DNA of 10,781 nucleotides from Desulfobacteraceae bacterium (GCA_030589715.1 JAUUVE010000042.1:1-10781); one strand, 5' to 3'. Positions 1-6,575 are shown, counted from the stretch's first letter. Numbers and translations: made by a program. Notes: generated from the sequence alone by a model not told the origin.

Positions 1-115
1 CCCCACCCCCCCCCCCCGCCCCCTCCCCCCTCCGCCCCCCACCCCGCCCCCCCCGGACGGCCCCGCAACCCCCGACACCCGGGCCCCCACGCACCCCCGC
101 GCCCCCGCTCCACCC
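1..115. other. Low-complexity C-rich contig end, probable artefact
   Basis: This stretch is almost entirely C with scattered G, A and rare T. Read in the frame of the phosphofructokinase that follows, it gives mostly prolines. A hydrophobic strand would be expected immediately before the GGDGT motif that starts at 116, so the tract does not continue the gene. Its reverse complement is a poly-G run, the pattern produced by signal loss in two-colour sequencing chemistry, so an assembly artefact at a contig end is the simplest reading. A genuine low-complexity locus is much less likely. Confidence 0.8.
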
Positions 116-895
116 GGGGGGGATGGGACGCTACGCGGTGCCCAGGCCATTCATGAGGAGATCAGACGACGCAATCTCAAGATAGGTGTGATCGGAATCC
201 CAAAGACCATAGATAATGATATCTCCTATGTTGAGAAATCCTTCGGCTTCGAGACCGCAGTAGCCGAAGCCATGGCAGCCATCTACGGGGCACACGTGGA
301 GGCCATAGGGGCACGCAATGGTATCGGCCTGGTGAAACTGATGGGCCGTGAGTCAGGATTCATAGCCGCCAATGCCACCCTTGCCACTACTCAGGTCAAT
401 TTTTGCCTGGTCCCGGAGGTTCCCTTCGGTCTGGGGGCCTTCCTGAAGGCCCTGGAGGAGAGGCTTGAGAGACGACGCCACGCAGTTGTGGTGGTTGCGG
501 AGGGGGCAGGACAGGATCTTATGAAGGAGACCAACAGGCGGGACAGGTCAGGCAACATAAGGCCGGGTGATATCGGCCTCTTCCTGAGGGAACATATCGA
601 GGCCTACTTCGAGCGAGCGGGGAAGGGGATAAACCTTAAGTATATCGATCCCAGCTACATGATCAGAAGCATGTCAGCGAACCCGCAGGACTCGGTTTTC
701 TGCCTGCTCCTGGGCCACAATGCGGTACATGCTGGGATAGCCGGCCGGACAAATATGGTGACAGGTTACTGGAATGGTGAGTATACCCACGTGCCGATCC
801 CTCTTGCCGTGTCAAAGAGAAAGCAGATCGATCCGGACGGGAGATTGTGGAGCAGTGTCGTGGAGTCCACGGGACAACCAAGAGAGATGCTGTGA
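116..895 (+). CDS. pfkA: ATP-dependent 6-phosphofructokinase, group III (5' end missing)
   Basis: Phosphorylates fructose 6-phosphate to fructose 1,6-bisphosphate in glycolysis, in the cytoplasm. The visible 259 residues begin at the nucleotide-binding GGDGT motif (fragment residues 1-5), followed by PKTIDND (29-35) with the catalytic aspartate region, MGRESGF, and the C-terminal YIDPSYMIRS and GHNAVHAG segments. These match the plant and trypanosome type of ATP-PFK (group III). The Gly after GGD predicts ATP as phosphoryl donor, whereas the Lys in PKTIDND is otherwise typical of pyrophosphate-dependent enzymes; group III ATP enzymes are known to combine the two. About 100 N-terminal residues are missing because the low-complexity tract replaces them. 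The in-frame GTG at 188 lies between GGDGT and PKTIDND and is not the true start. ATP against pyrophosphate use is inferred, not shown. Confidence 0.92.
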   Translation, partial: GGDGTLRGAQAIHEEIRRRNLKIGVIGIPKTIDNDISYVEKSFGFETAVAEAMAAIYGAHVEAIGARNGIGLVKLMGRESGFIAANATLATTQVNFCLVPEVPFGLGAFLKALEERLERRRHAVVVVAEGAGQDLMKETNRRDRSGNIRPGDIGLFLREHIEAYFERAGKGINLKYIDPSYMIRSMSANPQDSVFCLLLGHNAVHAGIAGRTNMVTGYWNGEYTHVPIPLAVSKRKQIDPDGRLWSSVVESTGQPREML

Positions 896-954
896 AGGGA
901 TCTGACTGGAGACCTCCCCCCAAGCTACCCTCGCGCTAAATCTATGAGCCCTCC

Positions 955-994
955 TGGCCCCTTTTTTTGCGGCGGCCTGAGGCGATAGGGGCCA
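955..994 (+). other. Inverted repeat downstream of phosphofructokinase
   Basis: TGGCCCCT (955-962) is the exact reverse complement of AGGGGCCA (987-994), with a 24-base loop. A run of seven T lies inside the loop (962-968) rather than after the stem, so this is not a canonical intrinsic terminator. It may be a weak transcript-end structure between the phosphofructokinase and the next operon, or chance. Confidence 0.25.
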
Positions 995-1020
995 AAAGCC
1001 GGGAATTACGTTTGCGGCTG

Positions 1021-1054
1021 AGAAATGGGATTTCTGCCGGAATTAGTGATTTCT
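1021..1054. promoter_or_regulatory. Palindrome plus repeated half-site upstream of the amidotransferase
   Basis: AGAAAT-GGG-ATTTCT (1021-1035) is a perfect 6-base inverted repeat with a 3-base spacer. A further ATTTCT lies at 1049-1054, within an 8-base direct repeat GATTTCTG at 1029-1036 and 1048-1055. The array ends about 30 bases before the start codon at 1086, a position suitable for an operator. No convincing -35/-10 pair was found with it, so a regulatory role is inferred only. Confidence 0.3.
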
Positions 1055-1085
1055 GATCTTGAGGGTGATAAGAGGATAAGATCTG

Positions 1086-2972
1086 ATGTGCGGCATATAT
1101 GGGATAGTATCTTATTCACTTCCCAGGGAAGAGATCTTGAGACGTCTTTCCCACATGGGGAGACTTCAGAGACATCGGGGGCCGGACGATCAAAGAGAGA
1201 CCGTCATTTCCGTCAGAGATCGCTGGGTAGGGCTCGGATTTGTAAGGTTGTCTATCCTGGATCTCGAGACCGGGATGCAGCCGATCCAATGTCCAAAGGA
1301 TCAGTCAGTAATAATCTGTAACGGCCAGATCTACAACTATATTGAACTTCGATCTGAAGTGAGTGGTGAGCCTTTTGTATCCAAGGGGGATGTGGAGGTG
1401 GCGCTCCATCTCTACCGGAGAATAGGTCTCGATTTTCTCCAGCGCCTAAATGGGATGTATGCGGGCGCCATTCTTGATCCCATCCGAGAAAAGCTCCTGA
1501 TGTTTCGCGATCGCTTTGGGATCAAGCCCCTCTATTATGCCACCTGGGATGGGAACTTTGTCTTTTCATCAGAGATCAGGCCCTTGCTGGCAGGAAGTGG
1601 CCTTCCAAGACGGCTTAACCACTCCAAAATGGGGACACTCTTTACCTACCGATACCTGCCGGGTGAAGAGACCATGTTTTACGGTCTCAAGCGGTTGCCT
1701 CCCGGCTCTTATCTGGAATATGACTTAAAAAGCGGAAAGTACCATGTGGAGCGATACTGGGAGTATCATTTGGACCGCGAGAATCCCGATTTGAGCCTGG
1801 ACGAGGCAGCGGGGAAGTTCAATACCCTGTTCACGGATGCCGTTCGCATCCGGCTCAGGTCAGATGTGGAGGTAGGGAGTTTGCTAAGCGGCGGGATCGA
1901 CTCCTCGGCCGTGGCATCCCGGGTGGCGCGACTAAGGCCTGATGTGAGGGTGTTCACACTTGCCTTTGATGAAGAAAAATACAACGAATTACCCTCGGTG
2001 GAGAGGTTACTCAAGGCCAATGAGGACCATTTCGGGTCCGTGCGGCTTATGACCAGGGTTTGTGGTCGAGAGTCCCTTGATCAGCTCCCTGAGATTGTCC
2101 GGGCTATTGAAGAACCTATATCGCTGGGGGCCGTACTCCCCACGGACCAGGTCTGTCAACTGGCCAGCATGCACGTAAAGGTGGTGCTGACAGGGGAAGG
2201 CGCTGATGAGATCTTTGCCGGTTACCGTAAGTTCCTGCTCGAAATGGCTGCCCATGAGTATGGCAATCTATCCGGTGAAGGGCAGAGAGAGCTGGAGGAA
2301 ATCTATCCTGAGCTCCATTCCTATATGGCCGTGAGGGACCGTGATCCGGTAAGACGCTACATCCAGAGTGAACTCCTCTTTGGCCGGGATGAATTGCGAA
2401 GGCTCATAGGCCGGGAACCTCCCGCGGATCTTTTCCCAGAGGATGCCCTCCCGGCCTTGAGTGGAAAGGAACATCCATTAAACGCGGCCCTGGCCATGGA
2501 GAGCCGCTTTCGTTTGCCGGATTATGTTATTCTGCGTCTTGACAAACTATCCATGAGGCACTCGTTAGAGACGCGCACACCCTTCCTGGACTACCGGTTG
2601 GCCGAATTTGCTGCGACACTCCCTCCGGGCTTCAAGGTCCACCTGGGGCTGGGGCAGGAAAAGATGATCTGCCGCTATGCCTTTGTGAAGCATTCTGTTC
2701 TGGACAGAGAGACCGCCTACAGAGAAAAACAGCCCTTTACTGTGCCTCTGGCAGACTGGCTGAGCGATCCGTCATCTCTCCCCGATTTCATGAAGGAGAT
2801 CCTGCTCGGGGATGTTGTTGAAAGACAGGGAGTTCTGAGTGGAAGTATGGTAAAGGAACTGGCAAGGATGGTCTCTGCAGAGGGTGTGGGGCCTGAGACA
2901 CTGGTCTCTGGGGCCGATCGGGTGTTCGCTGTAATTGTATTTACCCTCTGGTATGAGGAATTCTTTGGCTGA
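1086..2972 (+). CDS. Glutamine-dependent asparagine synthetase-like amidotransferase
   Basis: Family members hydrolyse glutamine in an N-terminal domain and channel ammonia to a C-terminal synthetase domain that adenylates a carboxylate and forms an amide, classically aspartate to asparagine. The 628 residues start with MCG, so Cys2 is the N-terminal nucleophile, which fixes the start. The glutaminase domain also shows RHRGPD (29-34), R54, N79 and D102. The ATP-pyrophosphatase loop SGGIDSS is at 268-274, followed by GEGADEIFAGY (370-380) and LDKLSMRHSLETRTPFLD (485-502). One oddity is NGQIYN (79-84) where NGEIYN is usual; the glutamate helps hold glutamine in AsnB. AGAGGA at 1071-1076 serves as ribosome binding site. 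A ligase gene follows 16 bases after the stop, suggesting an operon. Plain asparagine synthesis is possible, but AsnB-fold enzymes that amidate other substrates are common, so no symbol is given. Confidence 0.9.
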   Translation: MCGIYGIVSYSLPREEILRRLSHMGRLQRHRGPDDQRETVISVRDRWVGLGFVRLSILDLETGMQPIQCPKDQSVIICNGQIYNYIELRSEVSGEPFVSKGDVEVALHLYRRIGLDFLQRLNGMYAGAILDPIREKLLMFRDRFGIKPLYYATWDGNFVFSSEIRPLLAGSGLPRRLNHSKMGTLFTYRYLPGEETMFYGLKRLPPGSYLEYDLKSGKYHVERYWEYHLDRENPDLSLDEAAGKFNTLFTDAVRIRLRSDVEVGSLLSGGIDSSAVASRVARLRPDVRVFTLAFDEEKYNELPSVERLLKANEDHFGSVRLMTRVCGRESLDQLPEIVRAIEEPISLGAVLPTDQVCQLASMHVKVVLTGEGADEIFAGYRKFLLEMAAHEYGNLSGEGQRELEEIYPELHSYMAVRDRDPVRRYIQSELLFGRDELRRLIGREPPADLFPEDALPALSGKEHPLNAALAMESRFRLPDYVILRLDKLSMRHSLETRTPFLDYRLAEFAATLPPGFKVHLGLGQEKMICRYAFVKHSVLDRETAYREKQPFTVPLADWLSDPSSLPDFMKEILLGDVVERQGVLSGSMVKELARMVSAEGVGPETLVSGADRVFAVIVFTLWYEEFFG

Positions 2973-2988
2973 TAGAAACGGGTAAACT

Positions 2989-3915
2989 GTGGTGAGTCAT
3001 CGAGATAGACAAGACCAGCTTCTGGAAGGTTTCACTAACGTGTTCCTGGAAGTCCTGCGAAAACGGGCACCGGGTGGCCCGCGGAGCTATGGCTTTGAGT
3101 ATGAGTTTATCTCACGGACCCCACTTTCTTTGGATCATATGGAGGAGATTTACCGGTTTCTGCCCTCTTGCGGTTTTGATCCGGATGAAGGGAGTTTTGT
3201 GTCGCCCTCCGGGATGTATATTACCTTTGAGCCAGGGGGGCAGATCGAATACCATAGCACACCCATGTTTGGCTGGGATAAGATTGGATTTCGGGGGGCA
3301 TTATCAGAGATCGATGATACAAATGAGGCTATCCTGAAGAGACTGGGAATCGAATACCTGAGCGTTGGCTATATCCCAGGCCGCGGGGATGCCCCTTTGT
3401 GCCTAACTACGGAACGTTACAGAAATCTACATGCGCGTATGGCAAGGAGTGGGACAAGGGGGCGGGAAATGATGAAAGGAACGGCGTCCATTCACCTCCA
3501 TGTGGTCATTGGCAGTATCCGGGAGGTACGCCCTCTTTTCCAGGAGCTCTGCGAGCTATCTGTGAGTGACGAATTCAGAATGTCCCCGGATCGGCGAGAC
3601 ATCTGGGATAATACCGATCCTACCAGATGCGGGCAGGCGGTTTGCGGCCATGAAGACCTTCAGAGCGCAGAGCAGCTGGTCAGAGAGATGGTCCGATTTG
3701 CCTTGGATGCGGTGGACCTTTGGGAAGGCATGCCATTCAGAAAAAGAAGAGAGATCACCTTTGATAAATTTCTATATCATATGACCACGATCTTTACGGA
3801 TGTGCGCATAAATTGCAAAGGGCCTACAATGGAATTGAGGACCCTGGATAGTGTGCCGACGTCATATTTTGAAGAGAAATGGAAAAGGTTCATTTCGATA
3901 GTACAAGACGTCTAG
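2989..3915 (+). CDS. GCS2-family (plant-type glutamate-cysteine ligase-like) carboxylate-amine ligase
   Basis: Resembles plant-type/alphaproteobacterial glutamate-cysteine ligases, which use ATP to join the gamma-carboxyl of glutamate to cysteine. Recognisable blocks in order: GFEYEF (35-40), FEPGGQIEYHSTP (80-92, cf. LEPGGQFELSGAP in plant-type enzymes), the MMKGTASIHLHV strand (161-172, cf. MMFRTCTVQVNL), RRDIWDNTDPTRCG (202-215, cf. the IWTDTDKDRTG region) and HMTTIFTDVR near 264-273 followed by MELRTLDSVP (281-290). At 308 residues it is much shorter than the usual 430-520, mainly through a shortened middle and insertion loops, so substrates may differ. Translation probably starts at GTG 2989 (or GTG 2992), 16 bases after the amidotransferase stop and with no strong Shine-Dalgarno, suggesting coupling. 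A glutaredoxin follows 26 bases later. No second-step ligase (gshB type) is visible. Family assignment is confident; true GCL activity is not established. Confidence 0.8.
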   Translation: MVSHRDRQDQLLEGFTNVFLEVLRKRAPGGPRSYGFEYEFISRTPLSLDHMEEIYRFLPSCGFDPDEGSFVSPSGMYITFEPGGQIEYHSTPMFGWDKIGFRGALSEIDDTNEAILKRLGIEYLSVGYIPGRGDAPLCLTTERYRNLHARMARSGTRGREMMKGTASIHLHVVIGSIREVRPLFQELCELSVSDEFRMSPDRRDIWDNTDPTRCGQAVCGHEDLQSAEQLVREMVRFALDAVDLWEGMPFRKRREITFDKFLYHMTTIFTDVRINCKGPTMELRTLDSVPTSYFEEKWKRFISIVQDV

Positions 3916-3941
3916 AGAGAAAATAGGAGGGAGGAGTAGTT

Positions 3942-4199
3942 ATGGCAACCGTTGATATCTATACATCTAAGACATGTCCCTATTGCATAAAGGCAAAAAG
4001 TCTCCTGGAGTCAAAAGGGGTCGACTATCAGGAGTTTCGCACGGACGAAGATCCGAAACTGGCTGAAGAGTCCGTAAAGAGGAGTGGGGGCAAGAGGACA
4101 GTCCCCCAGGTCTTCATAAACGGCTATCACGTGGGTGGCTGCGACGAACTCTATGCACTTAAAGGTGAAGGAAAGCTGGATCCTATGCTGGAGGCATAG
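3942..4199 (+). CDS. grxC: Glutaredoxin (GrxC type, CPYC)
   Basis: Small cytoplasmic thiol-disulfide oxidoreductase that reduces disulfides or mixed thiol adducts, normally using a low-molecular-weight thiol such as glutathione. In 85 residues it has the full class I set: the beta-strand VDIYTSKT, the active site CPYC (12-15), the cis-proline loop TVPQVFI and the GGCDEL thiol-binding motif near the C-terminus. Length is normal for bacterial glutaredoxin 3. The ribosome binding site AGGAGG at 3925-3930, with a second GGAG closer to the ATG, is the strongest in this operon. Its place directly after a glutamate-cysteine-ligase-like gene suggests that the thiol it uses may be made by its neighbours. 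That link is inference. Confidence 0.93.
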   Translation: MATVDIYTSKTCPYCIKAKSLLESKGVDYQEFRTDEDPKLAEESVKRSGGKRTVPQVFINGYHVGGCDELYALKGEGKLDPMLEA

Positions 4200-4259
4200 T
4201 GGGGAGATCCTGACGAGGACCGAGGGTGGCCAAAACAGTACATAACACATGGGGTCAAT

Positions 4260-4691
4260 ATGAAGCCAGGAAAGAGTATCAATGAACTAAAGGTGGGTGA
4301 CAAGGCAGAGTTCTCAAAGACCATCTCAGAGTCGGATGTATATCTGTATGCTGGCATTACAGGGGATTTTAATCCGGCCCACGTAGATGAGGAGTATGCC
4401 CGGAATACCTTCTTTGAGGGCAGGATCGCACATGGCATGCTGACGGCTGGTTTTATTTCCACGGTCCTTGCAAGCCAATTGCCCGGTCCGGGGACCATCT
4501 ATGTGAGTCAGGAGCTCAGATTCCTGGCGCCCGTGCGGATGGGCGATACACTGACCGCACGCGCAGAGGTCGTGGAAATCATTCCGGAGAAGAACAAGGT
4601 CAGGCTCAAAACGACCTGTGTTATACAGGATGGCACCATGGTCTTGGAAGGGGAGGCGGTTGTGAGCCCTCCCAAACCAAAAACGGAGTAG
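4260..4691 (+). CDS. MaoC-like / (R)-specific enoyl-CoA hydratase
   Basis: Single hot-dog-fold hydratase of the MaoC/PhaJ family, 143 residues, the usual length for the monodomain form. It adds water to a trans-2-enoyl-CoA to give an (R)-3-hydroxyacyl-CoA. The hydratase signature is complete: TGDFNPAHVDEEYA (34-47) with catalytic Asp36 and His41 and the intervening Asn38, then FEGRIAHGM (52-60). These correspond to the Asp/His pair of Aeromonas PhaJ. The start at 4260 has only a partial ribosome binding site (GGGG at 4251-4254). It lies 60 bases after the glutaredoxin gene, so co-transcription is plausible but looser than in the preceding three genes. It ends 16 bases from the convergent crotonase gene, and both act on enoyl-CoAs. 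It could equally be a 3-hydroxyacyl-thioester dehydratase of another pathway. Confidence 0.9.
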   Translation: MKPGKSINELKVGDKAEFSKTISESDVYLYAGITGDFNPAHVDEEYARNTFFEGRIAHGMLTAGFISTVLASQLPGPGTIYVSQELRFLAPVRMGDTLTARAEVVEIIPEKNKVRLKTTCVIQDGTMVLEGEAVVSPPKPKTE

Positions 4692-4707
4692 GTCTGTATG
4701 GTGGTGA

Positions 4708-5541
4708 TCAAGCCCCTTTGAATTCTCCCTTTCGTTTTTCCAGGTATGCGATTACGGCCTCGGATAGGTCCTCTGAAGGAATGATCATGCTGGATCTGGC
4801 CGCGTTGTATTCGAGGGATTCGTTCAGGGACGCTTCTTCGTCGAAGAGGAGCACCTCCTTGGTCCCCTGGACCGCTAAGGGAGGATTGCCTGCAATCTCC
4901 TCGGCCATTTCCATGGCCTTTGCTCTGAGAATTTCCGGGTCTGGGTAGACATCATTTACAAGATTGATCTCCTGGGCCTGTTTTGCGTCAAACCTGTGCC
5001 CCCGGAAGGCGATCTCCCGGGCGTGGCCCTTTCCCACAACCTTGGGCAACCGCTGGAGCCCGCCCACGTCGGTGATAAACCCCAGTTTTGCCTCGGGCAG
5101 GGCAAATAGGGTCTCTGAGGAGCACAGCCTGATATCGCAGCAGAGGGCCAGTTCCAGACCTGCCCCCAGACAGTGGCCGTGAATGAGTGCGATCGTGGGC
5201 CTGGCAAGGAGTTCCAATCTTGTGTGGATGTCCTGGGTCTTTCTGACTTCCCTGAAGAATGCCACCTTCTGGGAGGCGCTTGGGCCTTGGCCCACAACAG
5301 AAAACAACTCATTTTCAGGGCTCAGATCCAGCCCTGCGCAAAAGGATTTTCCTTCTCCCTGTAGGATGACCACCCTGGCTTCCGCATCTTCTTCGGCCAT
5401 CCCTATTGCATCGTCCAGAGAACCCCAGACCGCGGGGTTCAAGGCGTTTCGCTTCTCCGGTCTGTTCAATGTTATGAACCCTACGTGACCCTCTCTGTGG
5501 TAAGTCACCAGGCCGTCCCTCTTGGTACCGTTCTTGCTCAT
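4708..5541 (-). CDS. Enoyl-CoA hydratase/isomerase (crotonase family)
   Basis: Crotonase-fold enzyme of 277 residues acting on an acyl-CoA thioester. The oxyanion-hole segments SFCAGLDL (66-73) and HGHCLGAGLEL (121-131) are present. Both hydratase glutamates seem to be conserved: Glu130 (matching Glu144 of rat mitochondrial hydratase) and Glu150 in LPEAKLG (matching Glu164). Unusually, the next segment reads TDVGGLQRLPKVVG (157-170), resembling delta3,5-delta2,4-dienoyl-CoA isomerase, with Asp158 where that enzyme has catalytic Asp204. The other isomerase aspartate (Asp176) is replaced by Glu130. Activity may therefore be hydration, isomerisation or both. It is the last gene of the minus-strand cluster. 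Its ribosome binding site (AAAGGAGAGG, about 5547-5556) abuts the stop of the upstream hydrolase gene, 15 bases before this start, suggesting coupled translation. Confidence 0.92.
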   Translation of the reverse strand: MSKNGTKRDGLVTYHREGHVGFITLNRPEKRNALNPAVWGSLDDAIGMAEEDAEARVVILQGEGKSFCAGLDLSPENELFSVVGQGPSASQKVAFFREVRKTQDIHTRLELLARPTIALIHGHCLGAGLELALCCDIRLCSSETLFALPEAKLGFITDVGGLQRLPKVVGKGHAREIAFRGHRFDAKQAQEINLVNDVYPDPEILRAKAMEMAEEIAGNPPLAVQGTKEVLLFDEEASLNESLEYNAARSSMIIPSEDLSEAVIAYLEKRKGEFKGA

Positions 5542-5556
5542 AAAGATCCTCTCCTT

Positions 5557-6528
5557 TCACTTGGTTGACAAAAATCGGACCTCTTCTCCTTCCGTCACTC
5601 TGGAAACCGAGCCCTTTTCCTCAAGATATCTCAGGTGGGAAATCGCCTCTCCGGTTGCAAACCATTTTTGTGCCAAGGGGAATTGATCCCAGGAGTCGTA
5701 TGATATGTCCCATGTCATCTCCGAGGCAACCTGAAAACCGTTCTTTGGACCCCTCTTAAGTATCTTGAGCACTTCTTCGACCCTTTGGCTGTGATGTCTT
5801 TTTAGCTCTCCGATCCTCTCCCTATAGTTCCTGAAAAGACGCCTGTGTCCTGGAAGCACAAGATCCACATCCAGGCCATAGACCTTATCGAGACTGGCCA
5901 GATAATCCTTCAATGGGTTTTCGTGATCAGACCAGCACTGAATGTTGGGGGTTATGTCATTCAGGATGTGGTCTCCGGCGACAAAGATCTTCTCTGAGGC
6001 CTCGTACAGGCAGGTATGGCCCCTGGTATGACCGGGGGTCTCCACACACTTGAAAAGGTAGCCCCCGACTTCGACAGTATCGTCATCTCCCAAGATGCTC
6101 AGTTCCGGGACCCAATCCGACCTGAACCTGTAACCAGGATGGCTCTCAAGGGCATTTCGGAGCTCATTCCTTGGAAAGCCCATAAGACCGGCATATTCGA
6201 TCATCGGTTCCCAGCCCCCCCAGGCCTCAATGATCTCGGTATCCGGGCGGTTAAAGTATGTCTTGCTCCCGTTCGTGACCAGTTTGGATACGAGCCCAAA
6301 GTGATCAGCATGGAGATGGGTAATAAAGAGGTCTGTCTTTTTCAAGTCAACCTTCAGTTCCCGGAGGCCGTCAAGCATTGCCTCCAGACACTCCTTTCGA
6401 TTCAACCCCGTATCAATGATCATATTCCTCTCTGAGCCCTTGATTACGTAAGAGTTGAGATATTTGAGAGGATTCTTGGGAAGGGGGATCTTGATTCGAA
6501 ACAGGTCCGGTAAAATTTCTTCAATCAT
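5557..6528 (-). CDS. Metallo-beta-lactamase-fold hydrolase with C-terminal winged-helix-like tail
   Basis: Binuclear-metal hydrolase of the glyoxalase II/LACTB2 type. With the start chosen here it has 323 residues. Metal ligands are visible in order: THLHADH (70-76; His71, His73, Asp75, His76), His167 in TPGHTRGH, Asp186 in AGDH and His228 in LPGH. The last 75 residues form a helical region resembling the winged-helix tail of LACTB2-like proteins. The reading frame is open up to GTG 6612 and includes ATG 6534, but GGGAG at 6537-6541 is spaced 8 bases from ATG 6528 and only 2 from ATG 6534, and the added N-terminal residues do not look like part of the domain. The substrate is unknown; within an acyl-CoA cluster a thioesterase-like hydrolysis of an acyl-CoA or acyl-thiol is a reasonable guess. 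Confidence 0.87.
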   Translation of the reverse strand: MIEEILPDLFRIKIPLPKNPLKYLNSYVIKGSERNMIIDTGLNRKECLEAMLDGLRELKVDLKKTDLFITHLHADHFGLVSKLVTNGSKTYFNRPDTEIIEAWGGWEPMIEYAGLMGFPRNELRNALESHPGYRFRSDWVPELSILGDDDTVEVGGYLFKCVETPGHTRGHTCLYEASEKIFVAGDHILNDITPNIQCWSDHENPLKDYLASLDKVYGLDVDLVLPGHRRLFRNYRERIGELKRHHSQRVEEVLKILKRGPKNGFQVASEMTWDISYDSWDQFPLAQKWFATGEAISHLRYLEEKGSVSRVTEGEEVRFLSTK

Positions 6529-6536
6529 TTTCATAA

Positions 6537-6541
6537 CTCCC
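6537..6541 (-). promoter_or_regulatory. Ribosome binding site deciding the hydrolase start
   Basis: GGGAG on the minus strand lies 8 bases before ATG 6528. Neither ATG 6534 (2 bases away) nor GTG 6612 (no purine-rich site upstream) is as well placed, so this site argues for the shorter protein. Confidence 0.55.
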
Positions 6542-6546
6542 AAATA

Positions 6547-6575
6547 TGCAAGGGGGACTCTTTCGTCCCTTTGCA
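6547..6575 (-). other. Strong hairpin in the 5' leader of the hydrolase gene
   Basis: The arms TGCAAGGGGGAC (6547-6558) and GTCCCTTTGCA (6565-6575) pair around a 6-base loop. There are six Watson-Crick pairs next to the loop, then one G-T wobble and one bulged G, then five more pairs. It sits just upstream of the hydrolase ribosome binding site, inside the 128-base gap. No T-run follows on either strand, so it is not a standard intrinsic terminator. A transcript-processing, stabilising or leader regulatory element is possible. Confidence 0.5.

Noticed and set aside
188..895. Complete phosphofructokinase-like gene starting at GTG 188
   Set aside because: The essential GGDGT motif is encoded in frame upstream at 116-130, so the gene is truncated by the contig edge, not short.
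955..994. Intrinsic terminator after phosphofructokinase
   Set aside because: The T7 run is in the loop of the inverted repeat, not after the stem, so the terminator call was withheld and only the inverted repeat is listed.
1025..1321. 98-codon open frame overlapping the start of the amidotransferase
   Set aside because: It is in a different frame from the MCG-initiated amidotransferase, and its low-complexity charged sequence has no motif.
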